From contig NC_014804.1 in assembly GCF_000151105.2 (NCBI RefSeq), positions 620,001-684,000 on the forward strand: a DNA stretch of 64,000 nucleotides. Reading direction: 5' to 3'. This document shows, piece after piece, positions 1-9,253 of this stretch (position 1 is the stretch's first letter; each line of letters opens with the position of its first letter). The stretch is from Thermococcus barophilus MP (GTDB taxonomy: Archaea > Methanobacteriota_B > Thermococci > Thermococcales > Thermococcaceae). The notes beneath the pieces are model-generated. The model made no database searches. It saw nothing but the letters and a program-made list of their open reading frames with translations, and was not told where the DNA came from. Both the position numbers and the translations under genes were made by a program.

Positions 1-70
1 TCATCCTTTGAGCAAGCCAAAGCGGGACATGACCCCCGTGAAGTGGAAGCTCAGCAATACCTTTTCTCAT
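1..70 (-). CDS. DUF763 family protein, N-terminal fragment
   Basis: The minus strand reads ATG at 70 and stays open to the window edge, giving MRKGIAELPLHGGHVPLWL and four more residues. The pattern GIA(D/E)LPLHGGHVPxWL is the start of DUF763 proteins, an archaeal and thermophile family of unknown function. A GGTG ribosome binding site ends directly next to the ATG. The gene diverges from trm10. Only 23 codons are visible, so nothing can be said about the rest. Confidence 0.72.
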   Translation of the reverse strand, partial: MRKGIAELPLHGGHVPLWLAQRM

Positions 71-151
71 CACCAATGTATCTGCTTTTGAAGTTATTAA
101 GCTTTGAGAGAAAACCTTAAAAATTCACTGACGATGCTCAAACCGATGCCG

Positions 152-1267
152 ATGAAAAAGCTTAGCGAAATTTTTGCAGAACTGCTCAGAGAGAAAGGAA
201 TAAACAAAATAGGCATGCTTTCGAAAAGATACAGAAAGTCGAGGAATAAGCTCCAGGACATAGCATTGGATGTTCTTGAAGGTAAGGGAGCTATAGTTGA
301 AGTTGATGAACCCACAGCAATAGCTTGGGACTTAAGCGGAAGACGAACAGGGGAAGCAAAATACGCCTATGCCCCATCGTGCATAGCAAAGAAGTTTAAG
401 GTGGTTATTTCTCCCGGAGATTTAAGAGCGAGGCTTCCAAATGATTGCCCCTACTTTATAATCGACCTCATGCACTGGGAAAAGCACACAGAAAAGGAAA
501 AGAATAAGGTTGCCCTTCAGGCTGCTCAAAGCTATGGTGTTTTGAGAGATTACCTCTGGAGCGAGCTTTTAGCGTTAACATGGATCAACGAAGAGTTTAA
601 AGAAAAAGCACATTTTCCTCTTGACAGAGTTACTGCTTATGAAGGTCCGACTGCAGAGTTTTTAAAGGAGAAGGGTATTGATGAAGTTGTTCTCCTCGAT
701 CCGAGAGCTGAGGAGGTTTTAAGCGAAGAAGACTTCAGTGTTGGTGCCTTTATCATTGGGGGAATTGTCGATACCGGTGGAACTAAAAAGGGAACAACTG
801 CGAAGATTGGGGAAGCCCTTGAGAGTGAGGGAATCAAAGTTAGGAGGAGGAAAATTGTCCTTAGAGGAGACATTATTGGAGTTCCAGACAGGATAAATCA
901 CATACTCAAAATCCTCCTTGAGATGCTCGTAGAAGGCAAAAGTATGGAGGAAGCCATTCTTACAGTGCAGTCACCGTTGCATGCAAGGTGGAGACTGAGA
1001 AAGGAACTGCCAAAGCACAAGAGGAGATATCTGATAGACGGCAGGAAGTATCTGGTTGTTGAGAAAGAGCTCTTTGATGAGTATTCGAGATGGCTCAACA
1101 TACGGTGGGAGGACTTCGTGCAGGTTTTAAGAGAACTCAACTTTGTTGCCCTTGAGAGAAAGAGAATACATCATCTCAACAAGATAGCGGTAGCGAGAAT
1201 TATCAATGGAAAGCTTTACAGGGTTATTCTGCTGAAGAGAGCGGCTTTGCTGTGTTATAATTGTTAA
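152..1267 (+). CDS. trm10: tRNA (adenine/guanine(9)-N1)-methyltransferase, Trm10 family
   Basis: This SPOUT-class methyltransferase should methylate N1 of A9 and/or G9 in tRNA with SAM. It closely resembles the dual-specificity enzyme TK0422 of Thermococcus kodakarensis as I recall it, including the C-terminal run ERKRIHHLNK and the end AALLCYNC. The SPOUT core is seen around residues 165-300, with FIIGGIVDTGG near residue 200 and the basic stretch KVRRRKIVLRGD behind it. The N-terminal part (KLSEIFAELLREKG, KRYRKSRNKLQDIA) is the archaeal RNA-binding extension. Length is 371 aa from ATG 152; ATGs at 134 and 146 are in frame, but 152 best matches the family start. No clear ribosome binding site precedes it. 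Confidence 0.9.
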   Translation: MKKLSEIFAELLREKGINKIGMLSKRYRKSRNKLQDIALDVLEGKGAIVEVDEPTAIAWDLSGRRTGEAKYAYAPSCIAKKFKVVISPGDLRARLPNDCPYFIIDLMHWEKHTEKEKNKVALQAAQSYGVLRDYLWSELLALTWINEEFKEKAHFPLDRVTAYEGPTAEFLKEKGIDEVVLLDPRAEEVLSEEDFSVGAFIIGGIVDTGGTKKGTTAKIGEALESEGIKVRRRKIVLRGDIIGVPDRINHILKILLEMLVEGKSMEEAILTVQSPLHARWRLRKELPKHKRRYLIDGRKYLVVEKELFDEYSRWLNIRWEDFVQVLRELNFVALERKRIHHLNKIAVARIINGKLYRVILLKRAALLCYNC

Positions 1268-1279
1268 AATGAAAGAAAA

Positions 1280-3943
1280 TCAAGCAAAGAACAAAATCAC
1301 GGCATCTCCCACAACTGCCGTCTCAACCTCTTCCCCTTCACTGAACACTGCCTTCCTGAGCACTATGTCGTCCTTGCTGAGCTCGACCTTTTGCCCTTCA
1401 ACTTCAAACTCCACCTTTCCGCTCTCTTTGAGCGCCTTTGAAACTTCCTCAGCATTTTGCTTGAGGTATGCAACAATCTTTGGAACGAGCTTTCCATATC
1501 TCGGTCCTACAGTTCTGAAGTTTGGCTTAATCTCGACGATTCTTTCCTCAAGCTCAGGCTCACCTTTTACAATCTCTAACTTCTCAATGTTCATTGTTCC
1601 TGCAATGTCTTTCTCTATTGCTTTGAGCATCTCATAGCTGTCAGTTGCATAAATTGCCACGTGCTTGAGCTTTGCATTCAAAGCCAAGCCGTGTGAGTTC
1701 TTGTATCTTCTCATTGCACCGATGATCTCCCTTGCAAGCTCTCCGAGCTTTTCAGCTTCTTCATCAATTCTTGCCTCATTGTAAGCGGGCCACTCCAAGA
1801 GGTGGATGCTCTTTGCCCCAACTTTGTCCTTGAATACCTCTTGGTAGAGCTCTTCTGTTATATGTGGCACAAATGGTGCGAGCAGTAGGAGGATGTTGTA
1901 GAGCAGCTCATACAATGCCACTCTTGCTTTAAGCTTGCTCTCTTTGTCCTCTCCATAGAGTCTGTGCTTGATCATTTCGAGGTAGTCATCTGCAACCTCG
2001 TGCCAAATGAAAGTCATAAGCTCCCTTGTGAGCAGGTTGAAGCGGTAGATTTCCATCTCGTTTGTTGCGAACTTGATTAGGCGGTGAAGCCTTGAGAGTA
2101 TCCATCTGTCAAGGGGTTCGAGCTTGATGTTCTTGTTTGCGTTGTAGTCCAAATCCTTGATGTGCCTCTCTGCAAAGCGGAAGATGTTCCAGAGCTTTTG
2201 GAGGAAGCGGAAGTTGTAGTCCACAGTTTCCCACTTGAACGGGTGGTCTTCTCCCGGTGGGGCTAATGCTGTCCAGAGTCTTAGGGCATCGGCCCCATAT
2301 TTTGGAATCACTTCTTCTGGCGAGACAACGTTTCCATAGCTCTTGCTCATCTTTCTTCCGTCTGGTCCAGCCACCATTCCGTTGATCAGGATGTCATGCC
2401 ATGGTTTCTGTCCAGTGAGAATGTAAGTTCTGAAGATTGTGTAGAATGCCCATGTTCTTATGATGTCTGTTCCCTGAGGTCTTAGAGCTGTTGGGAAGTT
2501 ATGTTTGAACCACTTCTCATCCTTAGTCCATTTTGTAATAACAAGTGGAGTTATAGATGAATCAATCCAGCAGTCCAGGACGTCCCTGACTCCTTCCAAG
2601 TTAGCCGAGCCGCACTTTGGACACTTCTCTACAGGCGGCTTGTCAAATCTTGGGTCAACTGGTAAGTCCTCTTCTCTTGCCGGGATTATATGTCCACAGT
2701 CCTTACACACCCAGAATGGAATTGGAGTTCCAAACACCCTCTGTCTGCTGATAACCCAGTCCCAGTCCATGCTTTCCGCCCAGTCCTTGAGCCTTAAGAA
2801 CATATCCTCCGGGAACCACCTTATCTGCCTCGCAACTTCCACAAGTTCCTCCGTGAACTCCTTCACCTTGATGAACCACTGCTTCTTGGGTAATAACTCA
2901 ATTGGAGCCATACAGCTGCTTCTCTCTGTGTGTCTCAAAACGCGGTGCCTTATCTTCTCTTTTTTATATAGCAAGCCCATCTCTTCCAAGTCCTTTGCAA
3001 TTGCCTCCCTTGCTTCCTCTGTCTTCATGCCCTTGTATTTACCGGCAACTTCTGTCATCCTTCCATATTCGTCAATTGCAATAATCACCGGCAAGTTGTA
3101 GCGCTTCTGCCACACTATGTCCTGCTCATCACCGTAAGTACAGTTATAGACTGCTCCAGTTCCAAAGCTTGGATCAACATCCTCATCGGCTAAGATTGGA
3201 ACCTCTCTCTCAAAGATTGGGAGCTTTACCTTCTTGCCGACTAAATCTTTATACCTATCATCTTCTGGGTGTACAAATACAGCTACACAGGCTGGCATAA
3301 GCTCTGGTCTTGTTGTTGCTATTGGAATGTAGCCATTCCCATCAGCCAGTGGAAGCTTTATGTAATAGAGGAAGCCGTCCTCCTCCACATAACCTACTTC
3401 CGCTTTTGCCAGGGAAGTCCTACAGTTTGGACACCAGAACACAGGGTGCTCTGCTTGATAAAGCAGACCTTTCTTGTAGAACTCAAGCAGAGATTTCTGC
3501 ACTAAAGCCTTGTATTCGTCATCCATTGTGTGATACTCCAAGTCCCAATCGGCGGAATAGCCAATTCTGATAAACTGGTTTCTCATTGCCTCAATAGCCT
3601 GCCAAGTCCACTCGATACACTTCTGCAGAAACTTCTCTGGCTCGTCCTTGCTTATGCCGAACTCCTTTTCCACTTTAAGCTCAGTTGGAAGCCCATGGTT
3701 ATCAAAGCCCTGTGGGAAAAGAACGTTATAGCCCCTCATTCTCTTATATCTCGCCACGATATCAATCCATGTGTGGCTTAACACGTGACCTAAGTGAAGT
3801 GTTCCGCTTGTGAATGGCGGTGGTGTATCAATTGCATATGGGGGCTTTTTCTCATCGAGCTCATACTTGTAAATCTTTTCATCAAGCCAAAAGCGCTGCC
3901 ACTTGGTTTCAACTTCTTCGGGATTATAATTCTTTGGCAGCAT
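1280..3943 (-). CDS. valS: Valyl-tRNA synthetase
   Basis: This class Ia aminoacyl-tRNA synthetase charges tRNA-Val. It has 887 aa, normal for archaea. The HIGH motif appears as HLGH (residues 50-53) and the KMSKS motif as RKMSKSYGN near residue 530. Between them lie the CP1 editing domain and a zinc-ribbon-like CxxC pair (CKDCGH, CPKCGS). An anticodon-binding domain and a basic C-terminal coil follow. ATG 3943 is chosen because GGAGGT stands eight bases upstream, although the frame is open further up. That ribosome binding site is made by the last codons of the MFS gene, which stops five bases earlier, so the two genes are probably cotranscribed. The gene converges on trm10 with 12 bases between stops. 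Confidence 0.97.
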   Translation of the reverse strand: MLPKNYNPEEVETKWQRFWLDEKIYKYELDEKKPPYAIDTPPPFTSGTLHLGHVLSHTWIDIVARYKRMRGYNVLFPQGFDNHGLPTELKVEKEFGISKDEPEKFLQKCIEWTWQAIEAMRNQFIRIGYSADWDLEYHTMDDEYKALVQKSLLEFYKKGLLYQAEHPVFWCPNCRTSLAKAEVGYVEEDGFLYYIKLPLADGNGYIPIATTRPELMPACVAVFVHPEDDRYKDLVGKKVKLPIFEREVPILADEDVDPSFGTGAVYNCTYGDEQDIVWQKRYNLPVIIAIDEYGRMTEVAGKYKGMKTEEAREAIAKDLEEMGLLYKKEKIRHRVLRHTERSSCMAPIELLPKKQWFIKVKEFTEELVEVARQIRWFPEDMFLRLKDWAESMDWDWVISRQRVFGTPIPFWVCKDCGHIIPAREEDLPVDPRFDKPPVEKCPKCGSANLEGVRDVLDCWIDSSITPLVITKWTKDEKWFKHNFPTALRPQGTDIIRTWAFYTIFRTYILTGQKPWHDILINGMVAGPDGRKMSKSYGNVVSPEEVIPKYGADALRLWTALAPPGEDHPFKWETVDYNFRFLQKLWNIFRFAERHIKDLDYNANKNIKLEPLDRWILSRLHRLIKFATNEMEIYRFNLLTRELMTFIWHEVADDYLEMIKHRLYGEDKESKLKARVALYELLYNILLLLAPFVPHITEELYQEVFKDKVGAKSIHLLEWPAYNEARIDEEAEKLGELAREIIGAMRRYKNSHGLALNAKLKHVAIYATDSYEMLKAIEKDIAGTMNIEKLEIVKGEPELEERIVEIKPNFRTVGPRYGKLVPKIVAYLKQNAEEVSKALKESGKVEFEVEGQKVELSKDDIVLRKAVFSEGEEVETAVVGDAVILFFA

Positions 3944-3947
3944 GTTA

Positions 3948-5084
3948 TCAACCTCCATCAACTTTTTCAGGCATGTTTCCTCTTTCATCAGGGACACTTA
4001 AAAAGGTTAATCCCAGCAGGGGGAGTGCCGCCAGCATCCCAAGAGATCCCGCGATAAAATACGCTTTCCCGAGGCTCAGTTTCTCAGCAAAGGCACCAAC
4101 CATCACATTGCTTATAGCTGTAAATCCGCTTCCGACAGTGCTCATCGCTGAAGTCACTGTTGAGCGGACTTCTTTTGGGATAAAGCTGTTCCTAAGCACT
4201 GCCATTACAGGAAACCTTGCACTGAGGGTTACCTCAAGCGCAAAGAGCAGGGCAATGCTTATAGCCAAGTTTTCAATGATACCAAGCATGGCAATCTCTG
4301 TCCCAAGCAGGACTGTCAACATTGCCGCAGTTTTCGATGTTGGTTCAAGCTTTTGGGCAATCAGACCTCCTGCAGATGTTGAGAGAAGCAGTAAAGCGAA
4401 GAGCACTCCAAGATATTCTCTGGGAAGACCGCGTTGAACCAGCAGAAGCATCCAAAAGGTGAAGAATGCTCTTGCAGTGAAGCTCAGAAAGAAAGAGGAA
4501 GCTAACAGTAAGTGAAGTGCTCTGTTCTTTCTGATTTCCCTCAACCCTCTTCTAAGCAGCTCCATATATTTTGCTTTTCTGTTGCCGCAGTTATCGGGCA
4601 GCAGAAATAGAGCTATTATCGCAGAGGCTATCGAGAGCACCCCCGCGGTTAGCACTGGCAGATTTGGAGCGACCGAGGCAAGGCAACCGCCAATAACTCC
4701 TCCAGCGAATCTCACTGGTCCTGAAATTGCCTTTAACTTTCCAAGAGTTTGCTGCACTGATTTTCTGTCGTTTAACGCATCATAGAGCCATGGAACTAAT
4801 GTTCCACTTACGAGTGCCATGCCAAAACCCGAAAGTGTAGCCCCTACCAGAACTGCCGAAATGGTATGTGTGAGTCCTATGATAAGCAATCCAATACCAA
4901 AGAGGGAGCTTCCAGCGGCATAGGTCTTGACTCTACCGTGCCTGTCGGCAACTCCTCCAGTCGGAAAGTCAGTGATGAGCTGTGCAATCTCAGAAACGCT
5001 CTGGGTTAAACCTATCTCAGAAAAGCCCAGACCAATGCCTTTAAGCCATAGACTCAGATACGGGCCAAGAACTGACGAAGCCAA
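3948..5084 (-). CDS. MFS transporter, start apparently displaced by a frameshift
   Basis: This is a major facilitator superfamily permease with about 11-12 hydrophobic segments and the loop-2/3 signature GGVADRHGRVKTY. The substrate is unknown. The listed frame can begin only at TTG 5084, which has no ribosome binding site and cuts the first helix. The same frame stays open upstream and would encode KRYIATGLVSS joined to LASSVLGPYLSLW, a normal MFS first helix, but it contains no start codon. A start does exist one frame away at ATG 5133, with GGAG upstream, encoding MFPVRK. Removing one base from the AAA run at 5116-5118 fuses them as MFPVRKRYIATGL. The gene is therefore either truly frameshifted or affected by a sequencing error. 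It precedes valS with a four-base gap. Confidence 0.8.
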   Translation of the reverse strand: MASSVLGPYLSLWLKGIGLGFSEIGLTQSVSEIAQLITDFPTGGVADRHGRVKTYAAGSSLFGIGLLIIGLTHTISAVLVGATLSGFGMALVSGTLVPWLYDALNDRKSVQQTLGKLKAISGPVRFAGGVIGGCLASVAPNLPVLTAGVLSIASAIIALFLLPDNCGNRKAKYMELLRRGLREIRKNRALHLLLASSFFLSFTARAFFTFWMLLLVQRGLPREYLGVLFALLLLSTSAGGLIAQKLEPTSKTAAMLTVLLGTEIAMLGIIENLAISIALLFALEVTLSARFPVMAVLRNSFIPKEVRSTVTSAMSTVGSGFTAISNVMVGAFAEKLSLGKAYFIAGSLGMLAALPLLGLTFLSVPDERGNMPEKVDGG

Positions 5085-5209
5085 GGAACTTACTAATCCA
5101 GTTGCTATGTAGCGCTTTCCTAACCGGGAACATTTCGGACCGCTCTCCTGTCTTCCGATGGACGATAGGCACCACCAAAGAATAAAGATGAACTCGGAGT
5201 TTAAAAAGT

Positions 5210-5962
5210 TTACCTAACTCCAACGAGCCAGAATCTGTATGCATTCTTCCCTAAGTTTCTCTTCATGTCTCCATAAATTTTCACTTCACTAAAGTACTTT
5301 TCCGCCAAAAGGCGAATCTCTCTGGGGGTATAGGCATTAAGAACCTCGTGAACGTGGAAAGCTCTAATAGTGCCATTAGGCTTTAAAATTTGAACTAAAT
5401 ATTTCAAATGAAACCTTTGGGTTGCATTTTCAATTTCCTTCCAGCTTGTTGTTATTACTGTTTCATCTCCGTTCTTCTCTTCCCATATAGTCGGAGCTCT
5501 ATCAAACTGTAAAAAACATAGATTAGACCAGTCCGCAACAAATACTCCTCCTGGCTTTAATGCTTTAATTACAGAATTGAATAATTGTTTAATTGCATTT
5601 TCATCGAAGTACATGATGCTTGAAAAGAACATCGTCACTGCATCGAATTCATTTTCAAAGTTTATATCAAGAGCATCGCCGTGGATGAACTCAATATTTA
5701 GCCCAAGCTCCTGGGCTTTTCTCCTTGCAACTCTTAGCATCTCTTCATGCAAATCTAAGCCAACAACCTCGTAGCCTCTCCTTGCCAGCTCAACCGTTGG
5801 AATTCCAGTTCCGCAAGCTAAGTCAAGAACCTTCTTGACTTCTCTTTTTGCATCATTCTTGAAAATTTCCTCAACGAAGTCTATCTCTTCTCCAACCCGC
5901 TTTGCCCTGCGTCGGTAAATCACATCGTAGTATTCAGCTAAAACGGTGTAGAGCTCATGCAT
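5210..5962 (-). CDS. Class I SAM-dependent methyltransferase
   Basis: This is a 250-aa Rossmann-fold methyltransferase. Motif I is VLDLACGTG (residues 45-53). The acidic ribose-binding end of strand 2 is VVGLDLHEEML, and motif IV is AVTMFFSSIMYF. It resembles the P. horikoshii protein PH1305 whose structure is known (1WZN, from memory); its substrate is unknown. The C-terminal half is a small beta-rich domain that may bind the substrate. A GGTG site lies six bases upstream of the ATG. The gene diverges from moaB. Confidence 0.88.
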   Translation of the reverse strand: MHELYTVLAEYYDVIYRRRAKRVGEEIDFVEEIFKNDAKREVKKVLDLACGTGIPTVELARRGYEVVGLDLHEEMLRVARRKAQELGLNIEFIHGDALDINFENEFDAVTMFFSSIMYFDENAIKQLFNSVIKALKPGGVFVADWSNLCFLQFDRAPTIWEEKNGDETVITTSWKEIENATQRFHLKYLVQILKPNGTIRAFHVHEVLNAYTPREIRLLAEKYFSEVKIYGDMKRNLGKNAYRFWLVGVR

Positions 5963-6065
5963 AGAATCACCAAAGAAATGTGAAAAAGGATTCTTATAAA
6001 TTTGAGGTAAACCTTAGGCTAAAAGTTATTAACCTTCCTGCATAATGTTAAACGGTGGTGTAAAA

Positions 6066-6575
6066 ATGTCCCACGAGGAGCACAGGGCAAAAGCTCCCAA
6101 AAAGTTTAAATTTGCAGTTATAACGGTTAGTGACACTGCAAGTGTCGGTAAACGGGAAGACCTAAGCGGCTATTACATAATTGAAGAATTAAAAAAGGTA
6201 GGAAATGAAAACGTTTACTACAAGATTGTTCCTGATGAGAAACTTGCAATCCTCAAAGCGGTGCTTGAGGCTCTTGACAAAGCCGACGTGGTAATAACAA
6301 CAGGGGGAACAGGAGTAACGAGGAGAGATGTCACAATTGAGACGATAAAACCTCTGTTCGACAAGGAGCTTGTGGGCTTTGGCGAAATCTTCAGGTTGAA
6401 AAGCTTTGAAGAAATTGGAACTGCTGCAGTGCTGACAAGGGCAACGGCCGGAATCATAAGGGACAAAGAAAGCAAAGTGGTCTTTTGCTTGCCGGGCAGC
6501 TTGAATGCTGTGAAGATCGGGGTTGAGATAATTAAGAGGGAGGCTTACCACATTCTAAAGCACGCAAGAGAATGA
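6066..6575 (+). CDS. moaB: Molybdenum/tungsten cofactor biosynthesis protein MoaB
   Basis: This MoaB/MogA-family protein should adenylylate molybdopterin with Mg-ATP before metal insertion. In Thermococcales the final cofactor is mostly the tungsten form used by aldehyde:ferredoxin oxidoreductases. It has 169 aa. The nucleotide/pterin-binding motif is ITTGGTGVTRRD (residues 77-88), followed by LPGSLNAV near the C-terminus. ATG 6066 is preferred over 6045 because GGTGGTG stands just upstream. It is followed by moeA 42 bases later on the same strand, which fits consecutive steps of one pathway. Confidence 0.94.
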   Translation: MSHEEHRAKAPKKFKFAVITVSDTASVGKREDLSGYYIIEELKKVGNENVYYKIVPDEKLAILKAVLEALDKADVVITTGGTGVTRRDVTIETIKPLFDKELVGFGEIFRLKSFEEIGTAAVLTRATAGIIRDKESKVVFCLPGSLNAVKIGVEIIKREAYHILKHARE

Positions 6576-6617
6576 TACAATTACACAGTTACATAATTAA
6601 ATAATTCGGTGATTCAA

Positions 6618-7808
6618 ATGCGCGAATTCAAAAAGCTCATGCCGTATAAAGAGGCATTCCAGCTTATGATTAATGACATTAATGAAATCCCAGATGTTGA
6701 AGAAGTAAGCCTGGATGAAGCCCTTGGAAGGATTCTCGCTGAAGATGTGAAAAGCCCGATAGATTCTCCGCCATTTGACCGTTCAGCAGTTGACGGCTAT
6801 GCTGTAAGAGCTGAAGACACTTTCCAAGCGAGAGAATACGCCCCTGTTGAATTGGAGGTCGTAGATGAGATAACTGCAGGGATGGAGAGCAAGACAGAGG
6901 TCACACACGGAAAGGCTGTAAAGCTCATGACAGGGAATAAACTGCCGAAAGGTGCTAATGGTGTCATCATGCAGGAACAAGTAAAAAGGGAAGGGAACAA
7001 AATCTACGTATTGAGACCCGTTGCTCCGGGACAGAACGTTGCCTTCAGAGGTGAGGACATAAAGAAGGGGCAAATTATACTCAGGAAAGGACAAATACTC
7101 AGACCTCAAGATCTATCACTTTTAAAAAGCGTTGGAATAAAGAGGGTGAAGGTTAGGAGAAAGCCAAGAGTCGGAATAATTGTCACGGGAGATGAGCTCA
7201 TCGAAGAGCTCGATGAAAGAGCCCTTGAAAGCGGTAAAATTTTGGAAAGCAATTCAATAATGCTGAAGGGCTTAGTTAAGCAGTACTTCGGAGAGCCAGT
7301 GTTTTACGGGATTTTACCTGACGATGAAAGCATTATCAGAGAAAAACTTGAGAAAGCTAAGAGCGAGTGTGATTTGGTTTTGATCACCGGAGGTAGTGCA
7401 TTTGGAGACAAAGACTTTGCCCATAGATTCGTTAATCTGCTCTTCCATGGAACCACAATAAAGCCGGGGAGACCTGTTGGATATGGAGAGAGGGTTTTTG
7501 TACTGAGCGGCTATCCAGTTGCAGTATTTGCCCAGTTTCACCTCTTCGTTAAATACGCCCTTGCAAAGCTTGTTGGGGCAAACTTCAAGCCAGCTAAAGT
7601 TAAAGCAAGGCTGACAGCAAAGGTTTCATCAACCCTCGGCAGATATGAGTTCGTTAAGGTCTGGTATGAGGATGGAAAGGCAAAGCCAATAAGGAAAAGT
7701 GGAAGTGGGTTGATAAGCTCTTTAGTGGAGAGCAATGGATACATAACGATTCCAGAGGACAGCGAAGGCTACTTAGAAGGAGAAGAGGTTGAAGTCGTGT
7801 TTTATTAG
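6618..7808 (+). CDS. moeA: Molybdopterin molybdenumtransferase MoeA
   Basis: This 396-aa enzyme should insert molybdate or tungstate into adenylylated molybdopterin. It shows the MoeA order: N-terminal domain with [17 protein letters not shown], a beta-barrel segment with [11 protein letters not shown], then the MogA-like domain with IVTGDEL and [12 protein letters not shown]. The usual GLPGNPVS loop appears as the variant [12 protein letters not shown]-terminal beta domain ends [13 protein letters not shown] 6618 is chosen over GTG 6609 because GGTG lies six bases upstream. The gene overlaps the convergent small gene by four bases. Confidence 0.95.
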   Translation: MREFKKLMPYKEAFQLMINDINEIPDVEEVSLDEALGRILAEDVKSPIDSPPFDRSAVDGYAVRAEDTFQAREYAPVELEVVDEITAGMESKTEVTHGKAVKLMTGNKLPKGANGVIMQEQVKREGNKIYVLRPVAPGQNVAFRGEDIKKGQIILRKGQILRPQDLSLLKSVGIKRVKVRRKPRVGIIVTGDELIEELDERALESGKILESNSIMLKGLVKQYFGEPVFYGILPDDESIIREKLEKAKSECDLVLITGGSAFGDKDFAHRFVNLLFHGTTIKPGRPVGYGERVFVLSGYPVAVFAQFHLFVKYALAKLVGANFKPAKVKARLTAKVSSTLGRYEFVKVWYEDGKAKPIRKSGSGLISSLVESNGYITIPEDSEGYLEGEEVEVVFY

Positions 7809-8014
7809 TTTTTGTCCCTCTTTTCTATGTTGCCGAATATCTCTCTGGCATCTTCTGGAAGAAAAGATATATCTCGGAAATTCCTAATCATCTCTAAGAT
7901 TTCCTTCCTTTCTCTCTCCCTTTCCTCAAATGCCTGCACAATTGCATCATCCCTTGCCCAGGGTATTAATTCTTTAATGGGGTCAGACTCCTTGCGGAGA
8001 GGAGTAGTGCCCAT
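7805..8014 (-). CDS. Small hypothetical protein, 69 aa
   Basis: I do not recognise this protein. It is short and highly charged, with a predicted helix rich in E and R in the middle (EERERERKEILEMI), and no membrane segment. It starts at ATG 8014 with GGTG eight bases upstream. A TATA-like TTATTTAA lies about 40 bases upstream on the minus strand (near 8050-8057). The opposite-strand frame here is rich in Ser and Leu, as shadows usually are. The size and charge would suit a small DNA-binding or antitoxin-like protein, but no partner gene is adjacent. Confidence 0.6.
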   Translation of the reverse strand: MGTTPLRKESDPIKELIPWARDDAIVQAFEERERERKEILEMIRNFRDISFLPEDAREIFGNIEKRDKN

Positions 8015-8159
8015 TTCTTTAACACCAAGAAAAATGACTGTGTTTAGTTAAATAAGGTTTTCTCTACATTTTTTTCATGATTTGGAGGTAAATTCACAAA
8101 ATTTGGAAAGAATTCAAATATTGGCTTTGTGCTCGATATATGATTTAAAAGTTTAAACT

Positions 8160-8522
8160 TTAAACATTGAGTTCAGATTGAGAATCTGTTTTATTTTCCA
8201 GGGTTTTTAGGGCTTCTGCAAATCTTTTAATTACATCGTCAGGTGCAAATTTCTTTGGAGTTCTTTTGAGCCTTGGCTCTTTTCCGTTTATATATCCCTC
8301 AAGAACCTTTATTCCTTCCTCCCACGCCTCGGTGAAATTGTTCACAGGGTCAAAAGGCTCATCAACATAGTACCAGCTTTCAGTTTTTCTATCATAGATC
8401 ATTATTACGGGGTAAACTTCATCATCTTTACAGGGGCATTCTGAGTCCACACTAACTTCTATAATGAAATCCCCCACCTCAATGTAGCCTTCTTCTTTCA
8501 GTCTCTCCTTCCACTCTTCCAT
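8160..8522 (-). CDS. Hypothetical protein, 120 aa
   Basis: No family is recognised. The protein is soluble and acidic, with a predicted beta-rich N-terminal half (VGDFIIEVSVDSECPC; YPVIMIYDRKTESWYYV) and a helical, Lys-rich C-terminal part. Two cysteines sit close together in ECPCKDD. GGTG lies six bases before ATG 8522. The flanks carry AT-rich promoter-like sequence (TTTATT) but no further gene. The divergent phosphoesterase gene starts 87 bases away. Confidence 0.7.
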   Translation of the reverse strand: MEEWKERLKEEGYIEVGDFIIEVSVDSECPCKDDEVYPVIMIYDRKTESWYYVDEPFDPVNNFTEAWEEGIKVLEGYINGKEPRLKRTPKKFAPDDVIKRFAEALKTLENKTDSQSELNV

Positions 8523-8608
8523 GCTCTCACCAACTTATGAAAAAGTTTTCATAGATTTAAGGCTAACGCTTAAAGGACTGATTGCTAAATTGGTACGGGG
8601 GTGAAGAG

Positions 8609-9253
8609 ATGAGGATTATAGCAATAACAGACATCCATGGTAATGAAAACAAGGTGAAATGGCTTGTAGAGAAGATAAAGGATGAAAAATTTGATGTTCT
8701 TCTTATAGCCGGAGACATAACGCATTTTAAAGGCAGAAACAGCGCTGAAAAAAGTTTGAAGTACCTTTTGGAACTTAAAAAGCCAGTGTATGCTGTAATG
8801 GGAAACTGTGATGGCAGAGATGTTTTGGATTTGCTTGAGGAACTTGGAATAAATCTCCACGATAAGAGAATTGAAATTAATGGAATTGGAATTGTGGGAT
8901 TTGGTGGTTCAAACATAACTCCCTTCTCAACAATCTGGGAGTTCCATGACGATGAAATCTGGGAGAGCTTAAACAAAAACTACCGTGATGGGGACATTTT
9001 GCTTATGCATGTCCCGCCTTACAAAACAAAAGTTGATAAGACATTTACTGGGCTTCACGTGGGAAGCAAAGCTTTGAGAAAATTCATAGAGGAGAAACAG
9101 CCTCCTTTAGTTATCTGCGGCCACATTCACGAAGCGAGGGGAGTTGATGAAATTGGAAAGACGCTTATAGTAAACCCGGGTCCTCTTTTCAGAGGACATT
9201 ATGCCGTGATTGACATAAATGAAGGAAAGAAGGTGAGCATAACACTATACTAA
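8609..9253 (+). CDS. Calcineurin-like metallophosphoesterase
   Basis: The 214-aa protein has the dimetal phosphoesterase motifs in order: DIHGNE near the N-terminus, GDITH, GNCD, LMHVPP and GHIHE. It belongs to the compact archaeal YfcE/MJ0936-like group, which hydrolyses phosphodiesters; the natural substrate is not known. ATG 8609 is preceded by GGGGTGAAGAG, so it is preferred over TTG 8582. The stop overlaps the convergent aminotransferase gene by nine bases. Confidence 0.9.
   Translation: MRIIAITDIHGNENKVKWLVEKIKDEKFDVLLIAGDITHFKGRNSAEKSLKYLLELKKPVYAVMGNCDGRDVLDLLEELGINLHDKRIEINGIGIVGFGGSNITPFSTIWEFHDDEIWESLNKNYRDGDILLMHVPPYKTKVDKTFTGLHVGSKALRKFIEEKQPPLVICGHIHEARGVDEIGKTLIVNPGPLFRGHYAVIDINEGKKVSITLY

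Noticed and set aside
1269-1637. Plus-strand frame of 122 codons at the valS 3' end
   Set aside because: Antisense shadow of valS, rich in Ser, Thr and Phe.
5041-5244. Separate 67-codon minus-strand gene between the MFS and methyltransferase genes
   Set aside because: Only its part from ATG 5133 to the A run makes sense, as the displaced start of the MFS gene; the rest shows no gene-like features.
7812-8051. Plus-strand frame of 79 codons opposite the small 69-aa gene
   Set aside because: Ser/Leu-rich composition and no ribosome binding site; the minus-strand frame has GGTG and a charged helix.
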